A DNA stretch of 64,000 bases from Mesorhizobium sp. PAMC28654. GTDB taxonomy: Bacteria; Pseudomonadota; Alphaproteobacteria; Rhizobiales; Rhizobiaceae. Every line of letters begins with the position of its first letter. The first letter of the stretch is position 1. This document shows, piece by piece, positions 1 to 8,087 of this stretch. The stretch lies in contig NZ_CP085135.1 of NCBI RefSeq assembly GCF_020616515.1, positions 4,712,001 to 4,776,000 on the forward strand, read 5' to 3'. The notes under the pieces were generated by a model. The model ran no database searches, was not told the origin of the DNA, and worked only from the letters and a program-made list of their open reading frames with translations. The position numbers were made by a program, and so were the translations under genes.

Positions 1-350
1 ACGGCCACGACATCGTCGCCTGATCCGGCGGAAATCTGGTCCACGCCCCGGGCGGCCACGCTGATCGTATCGTTGCCGCTGCCGCCATGGACATTGCGCA
101 CGCCGCCGGCCGCGATTGCGATCCGGTCGTCCCCGTCGCCGCCGTCAACCTGCCAGACAGTGTGACCGGCGGATATGGCGATGGCATCATTGCCGCTGTC
201 GCCGTAGACGCGATTGACATCCAGCGCCGCTGATAGGGCGATGCTGTCATTGCCGGCGCCGCCGTTTATGACATCTATGCCGTGGGAGCCGCTTGAGGCC
301 TGGCCTGCCGACGGATAGGTTCGGAGCGGTGTAATGCTCGACAAACTCAC
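1..350 (-). CDS. RTX-like calcium-binding repeat protein, 3' end outside window
   Basis: Reading the minus strand leftward gives about five tandem units of 19-20 residues with the nonapeptide-like core GGxGNDxI (INGGAGNDSI, VYGDSGNDAI, VDGGDGDDRI, VHGGSGNDTI, ISAGSGDDVV). These are haemolysin-type calcium-binding (RTX) repeats that form parallel beta-rolls in secreted or surface proteins. The frame runs off the left edge, so the C-terminus and any secretion signal are not visible. The start is uncertain: the frame stays open upstream, and the GTG at 350 is a plausible but unproven start. If it is correct, the repeats begin about 30 residues into the protein. Family assignment is solid; function is unknown. 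Confidence 0.6.
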   Translation of the reverse strand, partial: MSLSSITPLRTYPSAGQASSGSHGIDVINGGAGNDSIALSAALDVNRVYGDSGNDAIAISAGHTVWQVDGGDGDDRIAIAAGGVRNVHGGSGNDTISVAARGVDQISAGSGDDVVA

Positions 351-424
351 TTCGTGGACCCGCAGCCAGGACGGCCGATTCCACAATAGCGCGTTTTGGT
401 TATCAAACGGTGAGCAACCGTTCC

Positions 425-1627
425 CTACGATCGCGACTTGAGCGCGTTGTTGAGGTTCCCCATGTCCTTTTCCTCGGGAGCCGTTTCCAGGCCCAGCACC
501 GGCAGCATCTTGCGCAGATGGTCGTGGTGGGTGCGCACACCATATTCGAGGTCGGAGAGATAGAAGCCTTCGAAGGCCTCGGACAGCATGGATTCGTTCG
601 ACCACACGGAAAGCTGCACGTCCTCCGACATGGTGTCGCGGTCGATGCGGAACGACAAATAGCGGGCGGCCGCCTGCTCGCGGCTCTCGTCGCGGTAGCG
701 GTAGATGGCGCCGCGCAGCAGCGTCTCGCCGGTCGACAGCGGGAACTCCTGATAGAACTGCACCGATTCCGGCATCACCGAGATCACCGCGTTCGGGAAG
801 ATGCCGTAATAGACCCAGGCCCTCTTCAGATGATCGGGCAGATGCGTCGGCTCCGGCGCGATCTTGACGTAGTTCCTGACGCTCCAGCGGCGGCCGGCAT
901 GCGGGTTATAGGTGGCGAACGAGCGCGAGACGCCATTGATGAAGGGTTCGTCGAAATAGGTGGCGCCGTAGAGATCCTGCAGGGCAGGGTGGGCCATGGC
1001 GACGTGGTAGCCTTCATTGTCGACGTCGCGCACCGACTTCCAGTTGACCGGGGTCTTCTGGGTCCAGATGCCCCAGGACGGCACCATGTCGGCGGCCTTG
1101 TAGTGCGCAAGCTCGGGTTCGATCGGCTTCAGAAGCTCGGCGACCGAGGGCTGCGGACCGCCATTGCGGAAGCGGATGAAGATAAAACCCATCCAGATTT
1201 CGAGATCGAGTGGCATCAGGCCGAACTCGGTCTTGTCGAGGTCCGGGAAGGAGCGCGGGCGTGCGGCGCCGCGCAGCGTGCCGTCGAGATTGTAGACCCA
1301 GCCGTGGAACGGGCAGACCAGGGCATTCTTGCAATTGCCCTGGCTGTCGGCGACGACGCGGCTGCCGCGATGGCGGCACATGTTGTTGAAGCCGCGCACG
1401 ACGCCGTCCTTGCCGCGCACGATCAGCGCACGCTCGCCGACCACATCCATGGTCAGGTAATCGCCGGCATTCGGCAGGTCGGAGACGTGGCCGACGATCT
1501 GCCAGTGATTGCGGAAGACATGCTCTTTCTCGAGTTCGAGAAGGGCGTCGGAGTGATAACTCCAGCCCGGCAGGCCCCGCCTGTCCCAATCATTGGGGAT
1601 CTCCACGTCACGGAGGTGCGGGTTCAT
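425..1627 (-). CDS. Rieske non-haem iron oxygenase, alpha subunit
   Basis: A 400-residue aromatic-ring-hydroxylating-type oxygenase. The N-terminal Rieske domain carries CRH at residues 84-86 and CPFHGW at 105-110, the two Cys and two His that hold a [2Fe-2S] cluster. The catalytic domain has DNEGYHVAMAH around 203-213, giving the His208/His213 mononuclear iron ligands; a later acidic ligand is expected. Length and architecture fit the quaternary-amine/betaine-demethylase side of the family (GbcA, Stc2, CntA) as well as aromatic oxygenases, so the substrate is open. No reductase gene is adjacent, so electrons must come from a partner encoded elsewhere. A long palindrome lies directly upstream of the ATG. 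Confidence 0.85.
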   Translation of the reverse strand: MNPHLRDVEIPNDWDRRGLPGWSYHSDALLELEKEHVFRNHWQIVGHVSDLPNAGDYLTMDVVGERALIVRGKDGVVRGFNNMCRHRGSRVVADSQGNCKNALVCPFHGWVYNLDGTLRGAARPRSFPDLDKTEFGLMPLDLEIWMGFIFIRFRNGGPQPSVAELLKPIEPELAHYKAADMVPSWGIWTQKTPVNWKSVRDVDNEGYHVAMAHPALQDLYGATYFDEPFINGVSRSFATYNPHAGRRWSVRNYVKIAPEPTHLPDHLKRAWVYYGIFPNAVISVMPESVQFYQEFPLSTGETLLRGAIYRYRDESREQAAARYLSFRIDRDTMSEDVQLSVWSNESMLSEAFEGFYLSDLEYGVRTHHDHLRKMLPVLGLETAPEEKDMGNLNNALKSRS

Positions 1628-1640
1628 GGGCGGCTCTTCT

Positions 1641-1666
1641 TTTTATTGAATGCTTGTTCAATAAAA
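1641..1666. promoter_or_regulatory. 26-bp inverted repeat, operator candidate for the Rieske gene
   Basis: Two perfect 10-bp arms, TTTTATTGAA and TTCAATAAAA, flank a 6-bp centre (TGCTTG). The repeat ends 14 bp before the Rieske start codon, over the ribosome-binding region or proximal promoter. The ATTGAA...TTCAAT core resembles TetR/BetI-type operators, but no TetR gene is adjacent. Binding is inferred, not shown. Confidence 0.5.
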
Positions 1667-2142
1667 TCATATTTTTCATTGAAATGCAATGGCTTGTGTA
1701 AATATCAGGCGCCTTGCGCTCGGTGTCGAAGCCGACTTTCGATCCGTACGGCTGAAGAAAATCCCGGAAATTCCGAGCCTTAACATGGCTTGTGGAGCGT
1801 GCGTCCCACTTGAGGATCGGCGCTTGATGCCATCAAGATCACGCCCGTTTTCGCGCGGAAAAATACTGCTTCCCAGTCCGGAGTGTGAGGTTGCTCATAG
1901 TCCGGCCGGCCGGGTTCGGGCTTTGCTGCCTGCTATCGAAATCTCGGCAACATCCTGATCGCGCACATGAAACAGCTTCGCAAACAAGCCAATGTATCGA
2001 GCGATGACCGGTTTTGCCCGAATATGCCCGTATTCTCTGTTTCAGAACTGTTACACGGGCATCGCTCACGTATCGTCCGTCCGTTACAAAATGCGATTAA
2101 ATTCGTTTTATAGAAAAAAGAAAAGCAACGAAGAGAACGGCG
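1667..2142. other. Intergenic region between divergent genes
   Basis: About 475 bp without a convincing gene on either strand. It must hold the promoters of the Rieske gene (minus) and the small exported protein (plus). The only structure I see is a 15-bp palindrome at 1823-1837 (CTTGATG-C-CATCAAG). The stretch before 2143 is AT-rich, as expected for a promoter. Confidence 0.4.
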
Positions 2143-2556
2143 ATGAAAACGAAGGTCCAAACCTCAGGCAGCAGCGATATCCGTCTCGAAGCCCCAGGGC
2201 GCAACGACCGGCGTCCGAAGCTGGCGCTTCGCCAGCGCGCCAGCGACCATCCTATGGCAATGTTCATGGTGCTGGCCGTTTCCACCTTCGCCGGCATGCT
2301 TTTCGCACCGACAGTGGGTCCGGCCTTCGCCTCCTGGAGCCCGCCAGCGAATGTCGTTGAAGGCGAGATGACAACAACCAAGACCGCGCGCCTGCCGATG
2401 CCGGAAATCGAATTTGCTTGCAAGGGACAGGCCTGGGGTGCCGAGACCGCGGACTGCCTGCGCGTCATTGCCGAGCAGTCGGGCAAGCACAGGGCCCGCG
2501 CCGTCCGCATGATCGCCAGCGCCGCTCCGCTGACGAATACGCCCAATATTTTCTGA
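2143..2556 (+). CDS. Small exported or membrane-anchored protein of unknown function
   Basis: A 137-residue protein preceded by a purine-rich AAGAGAA ribosome binding site. A basic N-terminal stretch of about 35 residues leads into one hydrophobic segment (about 38-60) ending near AFASW, which looks like a late signal peptide or anchor. The remaining roughly 70 residues carry two cysteines (ACKGQAW and ETADCLR) that could form a disulfide. I do not recognise the family. The gene stands alone between a divergent Rieske gene and a convergent histidine kinase and is followed by a strong terminator. Confidence 0.6.
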   Translation: MKTKVQTSGSSDIRLEAPGRNDRRPKLALRQRASDHPMAMFMVLAVSTFAGMLFAPTVGPAFASWSPPANVVEGEMTTTKTARLPMPEIEFACKGQAWGAETADCLRVIAEQSGKHRARAVRMIASAAPLTNTPNIF

Positions 2557-2629
2557 CACGTGATGCGCGGACCCCGCTTCGGGATCACGCCTTGAACTCC
2601 CCCGAGCGCTACCCTCCGGCGCTCCATTC

Positions 2630-2667
2630 GGCTCCCACCGCATCGTCGGTTGGGAGCCATTTTTTTG
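2630..2667 (+). terminator. Rho-independent terminator after the small exported protein
   Basis: GGCTCCCACCG pairs with CGGTTGGGAGCC across a 6-base loop with one bulged base. It is followed by A and seven T residues (2659-2666), a standard intrinsic terminator on the plus strand. Confidence 0.85.
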
Positions 2668-2719
2668 GTGAAACCTAATTTGAAGCCCGTCGTATGGATC
2701 CGCTTCGACGCGACGCGCT

Positions 2720-4807
2720 TTATGGGTCTTGCGCGGCCTGCTCGGCGATGGCCGAGAGCACGCTGCGCACGTCGAGCGTGCTGAACGGCTTTTCCAGGAT
2801 CTGTGGCCGCTGGGCTGCCGACAATGCCTCGATTTCTGCCTTGGCGCCAATCAGGTCGCCGGTGACCAGAACGAAGCGCCGCGCCAGCAATGGTCGCTGA
2901 ACCATCAGTTCGCGATAGATGGCGATTCCGCTGGTGCCGGGCATGCGCAAGTCGGAAAAGACGATGTCGGGCGGCATGTTGCCGTCCAGGGTCGCCGCGA
3001 CCGAGTCCCACAGAGGCACGATCCGCGATTTGATGCCCATCAGTTCCAGGATGTCGGACAGCGAGCCGGCGACATCCGGCTCATCATCGATGATCAGTGC
3101 GTGGCGCAATCCGCTGGAGCGCGCCGGGCTGTCGCCGATGGCGGCGATGCCAGCGGAAATCGCCGGCAACTGGACGACGAAGCGAGCGCCTCTCGGCAGC
3201 ACTTCCTCGAACCAGACCTTGCCATTGTGCCGCTCGATGATCGATTTCGAGATCGACAGTCCAATGCCCGTGCCGACACCGACCGGCTTGGTGGTGAAAT
3301 AGGATTCGAAGATGCGGGAACGTATCGCCTCCGGCACGCCAGGGCCATTGTCCTCGACCGAAAATCCGGGATTGCCTTGTTCGCCGCGAAATGTCCGAAC
3401 CTTGATCAGCCGGTCGCCGGCAATGCCGACGAGGGCATGCTGGCTGTTGATAAGGAAGTTGGCGGCTACCTGGGTGACATGGTCGGCATCGGCCATGGCC
3501 AGCAGCGGACCGGGAGCGAAATCGGTGTCGATGATGATGCCGCTTGATCGCGCGCCATAGGCAGTCACTTCTAGGGCGGCGCGGATCACCTGGTTGAGGT
3601 CGGTCTCGGCCTGCGCGGCCGGATGGAGACGGACCATCGAGAGGAAGCTCTTGACGATGCGGCCGCAACGTTCGGCGGCGGCGCGCACCTTCTCGGCGCG
3701 GACCTTGGTCTGCGGGTCGGCGGCGAATTCGTGCAGCAATGTCGATTGGGCGACCACGACGGCCAGCGGGTTGTTCAGTTCGTGTGATACGCCGGCAAGC
3801 AGCGACCCCATCGCCGCCATCTTCTCGTTCTGGTGCAGCTTTTCGCGCTGGCGATTGATTTCCTCCTCGGCGCGCAACTTGTCACGCAGGTCGCGGATGG
3901 AACCGAAGATCAGGCGGCGGTCAGCGACACGCATCTCCGTCGCGGTCAGTTCGATGGGGAAGACCTCACCGGCAGCATTTTGGGTGACGGTCTCGAGCCG
4001 CTGGCCGACCATTGGTGCTCCGCGGCCCGACATGTATTCGGCGCCCGACACATAGCCCTTGCGGTAGTATGCGGGAACGACGGTGTCGAGCAGGTCCTTG
4101 CCAAGGATGTCGCTGCGCTGATAGCCGAACATCTTCTCGGCGGCCGGGTTGAATTCGATGATCGAGCCGGTCTCGTCGATAACGATGATGGCGTCGAGCG
4201 AGGCCTGCAGCATGGTGCGGCGGATGACCTCGCTGGCGTGGGCATCCGAGGGCGATCGCTCGATGGCATCGCCGATGGCCAGCGCGATGATGTGGAGTGT
4301 CGCCTCTTCCTCGTCGGTCCATTCGCGCTCGTTGACGCAGTCGTTGACCGCCAGCGTACCCCACAGATGACCATGGGAGAAGACCGATACCGAAAGGAAC
4401 GATTTGATGCTCTGCTTTTCGAAGTCGCGTCTCAGAAAGCCTTCGAGATTGCGCGTATGGCCGGCGAAGCTCTTGCCTTGCCGCTCATCTTCGGCCAACC
4501 GCTCCAGTAGCGGGTCTGAATTGATGATCGACTGCATGATGACCGTCGGCGAAGCCAATTCGCCGCCAAATTGCGGATCGATCCAGTAGGCATCGACCGA
4601 CTGGGCGAATCCTTGGCCTGGCAGTTCGCGCAGGCGGAAGAGGATGCCGCGCTGGCATTCAAGTGCCGTGCAAAGCGTCGCAAGTATCGAGTCCATCTCG
4701 CGCAGCCAGTCACCGGCCTCCCGCAGACGTCGAACGACGCGAACGGCGGCCATCGCCGCGCCCTGGCGGGCGCCATGCATGTCCGTGCGTGTTGGGTCAG
4801 CGGTCAT
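2720..4807 (-). CDS. Hybrid sensor histidine kinase (GAF-PAS-HisKA-HATPase-REC)
   Basis: A 695-residue soluble kinase with no membrane segment. Order of domains: GAF-like region about 30-185, PAS about 195-310 (EFNPAAEKMFGY), a short coiled linker, HisKA with the H-box GVSHELNNPL (phospho-acceptor His342), HATPase with an N box (NFLINSQHAL) and G boxes (EDNGPGVP, GTGIGLSISK), and a C-terminal receiver with DD near 570 and phospho-acceptor Asp619 in FSDLRMPG. The catalytic residues look intact. An OmpR-type regulator lies just upstream on the same strand and an atypical regulator is divergent beyond it, so the three may form one signalling unit. The signal is probably cytoplasmic; redox, light or a small ligand are all possible. 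Confidence 0.92.
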   Translation of the reverse strand: MTADPTRTDMHGARQGAAMAAVRVVRRLREAGDWLREMDSILATLCTALECQRGILFRLRELPGQGFAQSVDAYWIDPQFGGELASPTVIMQSIINSDPLLERLAEDERQGKSFAGHTRNLEGFLRRDFEKQSIKSFLSVSVFSHGHLWGTLAVNDCVNEREWTDEEEATLHIIALAIGDAIERSPSDAHASEVIRRTMLQASLDAIIVIDETGSIIEFNPAAEKMFGYQRSDILGKDLLDTVVPAYYRKGYVSGAEYMSGRGAPMVGQRLETVTQNAAGEVFPIELTATEMRVADRRLIFGSIRDLRDKLRAEEEINRQREKLHQNEKMAAMGSLLAGVSHELNNPLAVVVAQSTLLHEFAADPQTKVRAEKVRAAAERCGRIVKSFLSMVRLHPAAQAETDLNQVIRAALEVTAYGARSSGIIIDTDFAPGPLLAMADADHVTQVAANFLINSQHALVGIAGDRLIKVRTFRGEQGNPGFSVEDNGPGVPEAIRSRIFESYFTTKPVGVGTGIGLSISKSIIERHNGKVWFEEVLPRGARFVVQLPAISAGIAAIGDSPARSSGLRHALIIDDEPDVAGSLSDILELMGIKSRIVPLWDSVAATLDGNMPPDIVFSDLRMPGTSGIAIYRELMVQRPLLARRFVLVTGDLIGAKAEIEALSAAQRPQILEKPFSTLDVRSVLSAIAEQAAQDP

Positions 4808-4857
4808 GGTCTGCCGTCATTCTGGCCCTGGTTGTTTCGCGCCGATCTACTTTTGTC

Positions 4858-4998
4858 CGAGCATGGTCTTTTCCGAACCAGCCCCCCATTTTCGGGATCG
4901 TCGTCTGAAGCGGTTCATCGTTTCACGGAAACGCCCATCTCTTTTGTTTGGCGCAATTCCGGACGGAAAACCGTTTCACACTTTTCCTGGAATTGCTC
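4858..4998. repeat. Rhizobial foldback intergenic repeats
   Basis: Two adjacent degenerate palindromic elements. The first (about 4858-4907) starts GAGCATGGTC and contains TTTTCGGGATCGTC, a decayed copy of the GAGCATGATC/GATCATGCTC element seen intact at 60127-60197. The second (4951-4998) is bounded by GCGCAATTCC and GGAATTGCTC. It overlaps the stop codon of the response regulator and may act as its transcript end. Confidence 0.6.
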
Positions 4999-5777
4999 TA
5001 ATTGCCTTCGCTGGTCGGCAGCGAGAAGATATAGCCTTCGCCGCGCACCGTGCGCAGAAATTTCGGATTGGCCGGGTCGGCCTCGATCTTTTTTCTCAGC
5101 CGCATGATGCGGATGTCGACAGCGCGAGAGGATTCCGGATCCTCCATGAAGCCGATTGCCTCGGAAATCGCCGCTCGCGTCAACAGCCGGTTGGCGCGCG
5201 TCAGGAAAACCTCCAGCACGTCGAACTCGCTCTTGGCCATGTCGACAACCGTACCGTTGGCGCCGGTGACAAGCCTGCCGTCGAGGTCGGCCTGGAAGGG
5301 GCCGAAGGCCAAGAAGCGACGACCCGTACCGGCTTCGATCTTGCTGGCTTGCGGTGCGGTCGGTTGTGGAACGCGGCGCAGGACGCTGCGCACCCTCGCC
5401 AGCACTTCGCGCAATTCATAAGGTTTGACGATGTAGTCGTCGGCGCCGAGTTCCAGCCCGACAATGCGGTCAAGCGCTGTTCCCGCAGCCGTCGCATAGA
5501 TGATGCCGATCGGCAGTTTCGAGCGCATCCACCGGCCGAGCGACAGGCCGTCTTCACCGGGCATGGCGATGTCGAGGACGGCAAGGTGGAAGGACTGCTT
5601 CTCAAGCATGGCTCGCGCGGCGGGGGCGCTTTCCGCGGTGGCCACATCATAGCCATTGGCGGCAAGGTACTCGGCGACCGCATCCCTCAGATCGGGCTCG
5701 TCCTCGACGATGATAATTCGCGCCCGCACTATATTCTCGCCCCCGCTGTCAGCGGAAAGTAGATTGGGTATAAACAT
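4998..5777 (-). CDS. OmpR/PhoB-family response regulator
   Basis: A receiver of about 120 residues has the acidic pair in IIIVEDEPD, phospho-acceptor Asp in AVLDIAMPG, the switch Thr in YATAAG and the conserved Lys in YIVKPYE. It is followed by a winged-helix output domain ending RTVRGEGYIFSL. All receiver residues are canonical. The ATG at 5777 lacks a clear ribosome binding site, whereas an in-frame GTG at 5729 has GGGGGCGAG just upstream and starts the protein right at the first receiver strand, so the true product may be 243 residues. It lies upstream of the hybrid kinase on the same strand and is divergent from the atypical regulator at 5823. Confidence 0.88.
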   Translation of the reverse strand: MFIPNLLSADSGGENIVRARIIIVEDEPDLRDAVAEYLAANGYDVATAESAPAARAMLEKQSFHLAVLDIAMPGEDGLSLGRWMRSKLPIGIIYATAAGTALDRIVGLELGADDYIVKPYELREVLARVRSVLRRVPQPTAPQASKIEAGTGRRFLAFGPFQADLDGRLVTGANGTVVDMAKSEFDVLEVFLTRANRLLTRAAISEAIGFMEDPESSRAVDIRIMRLRKKIEADPANPKFLRTVRGEGYIFSLPTSEGN

Positions 5778-5822
5778 GATGTCCAGCGCTCATATCGGGT
5801 TGCCGAAGGGGACGATAGGAAA

Positions 5823-6509
5823 ATGGCTGCTCGTTCTGTCATCGCGCTTGTCTGCGTTGCCGAAGTGATCGCGACCGATCTCGCCGATCATCTTGAACGG
5901 CGCGGCCATGATGTGCGCGAGGCACGGCAGCCATGGGAGGCGGAATCCCTGCTTTCGGGGAAGGGCATCGATATCGTTATTGTCGGCGACAGCCTCAGCC
6001 AGGCGGAGGGGCGAGATCTGCTCAGGCGTCATGGCGGCGAGGACGGACCGGACTTCATCCTGATCTGCCGCCCCGCCGATCTTGTCGACAAGGTGCTGGC
6101 GCTCGAACTGGGCGCCGCCGACGTCGTCGAGAGCCCGATCAATGTTAGGGAACTCGCGGCCCGCATTGGCGGCCTTCTCGGCCGACGCGGCAGGAATGCC
6201 GGGGAACTGATCGTGCTTGAGAATGCCACCGTCGACCTCAGGTCGGCCATGGTCATGCATCGTTCCGGCTCGGAAGAACAGCTTTCGCCCGGGCAGGTGG
6301 CCCTGCTCAGGCTGTTCCTCGCCAGCCCGCGCAAGGTGCTGACGCGCGACGACATCATCGCCGCCGCGCCGGCCGAAAATGCCGATGCCTTCGACCGCTC
6401 CATCGACTCGCGCATCGTGCGGCTGCGCCGCAAGCTCGACACCGAAACCATCACCACCATACGCGGTGCCGGTTACCGGTTCGATCCGCCGATGCAGTTC
6501 GCCGATTGA
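5823..6509 (+). CDS. Atypical OmpR-type regulator with a degenerate receiver
   Basis: A 228-residue protein with the receiver plus winged-helix layout of its divergent neighbour (output domain ends TIRGAGYRFD). The receiver has lost its chemistry. The acidic pair is replaced (ALVCVAE, residues 8-14), the phospho-acceptor position is Gly55 in DIVIVGDS (Asp follows one residue late), the switch Thr is Arg in ICRPAD, and the conserved Lys is Ser104 in VVESPIN. It therefore cannot be switched by ordinary Asp phosphorylation and probably works by expression level, dimerisation or binding a ligand or partner. It starts 46 bp from the canonical regulator, which suggests shared control and cross-regulation. 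Confidence 0.85.
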   Translation: MAARSVIALVCVAEVIATDLADHLERRGHDVREARQPWEAESLLSGKGIDIVIVGDSLSQAEGRDLLRRHGGEDGPDFILICRPADLVDKVLALELGAADVVESPINVRELAARIGGLLGRRGRNAGELIVLENATVDLRSAMVMHRSGSEEQLSPGQVALLRLFLASPRKVLTRDDIIAAAPAENADAFDRSIDSRIVRLRRKLDTETITTIRGAGYRFDPPMQFAD

Positions 6510-6533
6510 CGGCAGGGCACGCACCCGGGGTTC

Positions 6534-6701
6534 TCAGCGCACCACGAGAAGCGAAGGGCCCGCTGGCAGGTCGCTGTCAACAGCGAGTTGGCCGGCATGG
6601 GCACGATCCTTGAGGAGCACGGTGGCGAGGCCGGCAAAGCCCAGCAGGCCTTGTGCATAGAGCAGCGCTGAAAGCACTGAAGCAGCAAATCTCGTTCTCA
6701 T
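6534..6701 (-). CDS. Small single-pass membrane protein, 55 residues
   Basis: A short frame with an excellent ribosome binding site (GAGGAG, 8 bases before the ATG) and rhizobial codon use. Residues about 5-28 form one hydrophobic segment (SALLYAQGLLGFAGLATVLL), followed by a short polar tail ending LLVVR. No family is recognised. It is convergent with the atypical response regulator, whose stop is 24 bp away. The start signal and hydrophobic profile make it more than chance, but there is no homology evidence. Confidence 0.5.
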   Translation of the reverse strand: MRTRFAASVLSALLYAQGLLGFAGLATVLLKDRAHAGQLAVDSDLPAGPSLLVVR

Positions 6702-6835
6702 GGCAGTCGCTCCTCAAATTCACATATCGACCCGGCTTCTTCGAATATTCCTTCCCGAAAGTCCGGCGCCTCTAGCGCGCCCTCTCTCGGTTCATTGGAA
6801 GCCATGCAACCATGGGCGCATGGATCCCGATCCGA

Positions 6836-7204
6836 CTACGCATCCTGCTCATCGAAGACCGACTCCGGTCCTCCGGCCGATGCATGCTTCAGGGTAACCC
6901 CCGAAGCGCCCGCGCCGCTGGCGGAGCCCCCCGTCGCGGCGCGGGCCTTCGGTCCTCTCGGCAGCAAGTTGCCGGAGGGGCCGCGCATTCCCATTAGCTC
7001 GAGGCCGACCCGCCAGAGGGCCTTGAGCCGGGTTATGCGCAGGCTGGATATGATCCAAACCGTGGCGATGTAGAAAATGGCGTGGAGTGTCGAGACCTCG
7101 CTTTGTGTCAACTCCGCGGGATGGCCGCCGACAATGCCGACGCCACCGATGACCGCCACTATGATGCTTGTCCCTGCAAGCCAGAACATCTCGTTCGATT
7201 TCAT
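6836..7204 (-). CDS. Membrane protein of unknown function
   Basis: A 122-residue protein with two predicted membrane helices (about residues 6-27, FWLAGTSIIVAVIGGVGIVG, and 39-58, TLHAIFYIATVWIISSL). A Gly/Ala/Ser-rich, probably disordered C-terminal half follows. Codon use is typical of the neighbourhood, but the ribosome binding site is weak. No family is recognised. It may sit with the 55-residue membrane protein in one transcript, since both are on the minus strand with a 134-bp gap. Confidence 0.5.
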   Translation of the reverse strand: MKSNEMFWLAGTSIIVAVIGGVGIVGGHPAELTQSEVSTLHAIFYIATVWIISSLRITRLKALWRVGLELMGMRGPSGNLLPRGPKARAATGGSASGAGASGVTLKHASAGGPESVFDEQDA

Positions 7205-7552
7205 GGGTTTGGAGCCAATTGTTTCGTTGGGTCAAATTTGCCGGGCGCGTGTATCCGCATCATGCCGCCAAACCATCGCTTTGTTGCCAATTGGTTTCGC
7301 CATCTGGCAAATTTCTTTCATATCAGGTAAATTCTGCTTTCGTTTGAATAAAAGCAGACTTGTGGTTGCACTTGCTGGCAAAACAGCTGGGCAATGCCAA
7401 GTGACGCGGACTGTTTCGTTTGTTTTTCTTTAAGAGATTTGGAAACAAATTCGAAACAAAACAACCACCAATACGAAATTACCCCGAAACATCAGGTTGC
7501 GATAGACCGGCCACCGAATTGGAGCCGGTCGTGCCGGCAGATAGGGGACATC
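7205..7552. other. Intergenic region upstream of the L,D-transpeptidase
   Basis: About 350 bp, relatively AT-rich, between divergent genes. No RNA gene, long palindrome or repeat was recognised. The frame of the transpeptidase stays open into this region, but the encoded residues look non-coding and a better start lies at 7553. Confidence 0.4.
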
Positions 7553-8011
7553 TTGCATAGATTCATTTCCGCCAGGCTCATCAACATCACCGCCGCCGCC
7601 CTTGCGGGCGCGGCTCTTTTCGTCGGCGGCGAGTGTGGCGCCCACGCGGCCAACAAGGTTGTGGCAGTTGTCTCGCTCTCGCAGCAGATCATGGAAGTTT
7701 CGGTCGACGGGCGCCCGACCTTCGCGTGGAAGGTCTCGACCGGCGACAGGACGCATGTCACGCCGACCGGCTCTTTCAAGCCGACCAGCATGCACGAGAT
7801 GTGGTACTCGAAGAAGTACGACAACGCGCCGATGCCACATTCGGTCTTCTTCAGCGGCGGCTATGCGGTGCATGCGACCTATGCGGTCAAGCGTCTTGGC
7901 CAGCCGGCCTCGCATGGATGCGTTCGGTTGCATCCGGACAATGCCGCTGATTTCTACCAGCTCGTCGAGACTTTTGGCCCTGCCAACACCAGCATCCTGA
8001 TCGTCAAGTGA
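7553..8011 (+). CDS. Exported L,D-transpeptidase (YkuD domain)
   Basis: A 152-residue periplasmic enzyme that forms 3-3 peptidoglycan cross-links or attaches proteins to meso-diaminopimelate. The TTG start at 7553 is preceded by AGGGGA and gives a clean signal peptide ending near GAHA (residue 32). The frame is open further upstream to 7394, but that stretch lacks a signal peptide start. The catalytic signature is complete: His107 in YAVHATY and SHGCVRLHP with Cys123 as nucleophile. It is shorter than ErfK/YbiS types and lacks LysM, matching the minimal rhizobial YkuD proteins. It is monocistronic and ends at a bidirectional terminator. Confidence 0.88.
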   Translation: MHRFISARLINITAAALAGAALFVGGECGAHAANKVVAVVSLSQQIMEVSVDGRPTFAWKVSTGDRTHVTPTGSFKPTSMHEMWYSKKYDNAPMPHSVFFSGGYAVHATYAVKRLGQPASHGCVRLHPDNAADFYQLVETFGPANTSILIVK

Positions 8012-8049
8012 GCGGTTGAAGAGCCTAACGGCGGCCACGGCCGCACAAG

Positions 8050-8077
8050 AAAAAGGCCGGGAATTCCCGGCCTTTTT
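8050..8077. terminator. Bidirectional terminator between L,D-transpeptidase and RND permease
   Basis: A perfect 18-bp palindrome (GGCCGGGAA/TTCCCGGCC) is flanked by A5 on the left and T5 on the right. It can terminate both converging transcripts. Confidence 0.85.
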
Positions 8078-8087
8078 GCTGTCTTGA

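Noticed and set aside
410..1783. 457-codon plus-strand frame over the Rieske gene
   Set aside because: Antisense to a complete Rieske oxygenase with all metal ligands; no recognisable motif in the plus-strand product.
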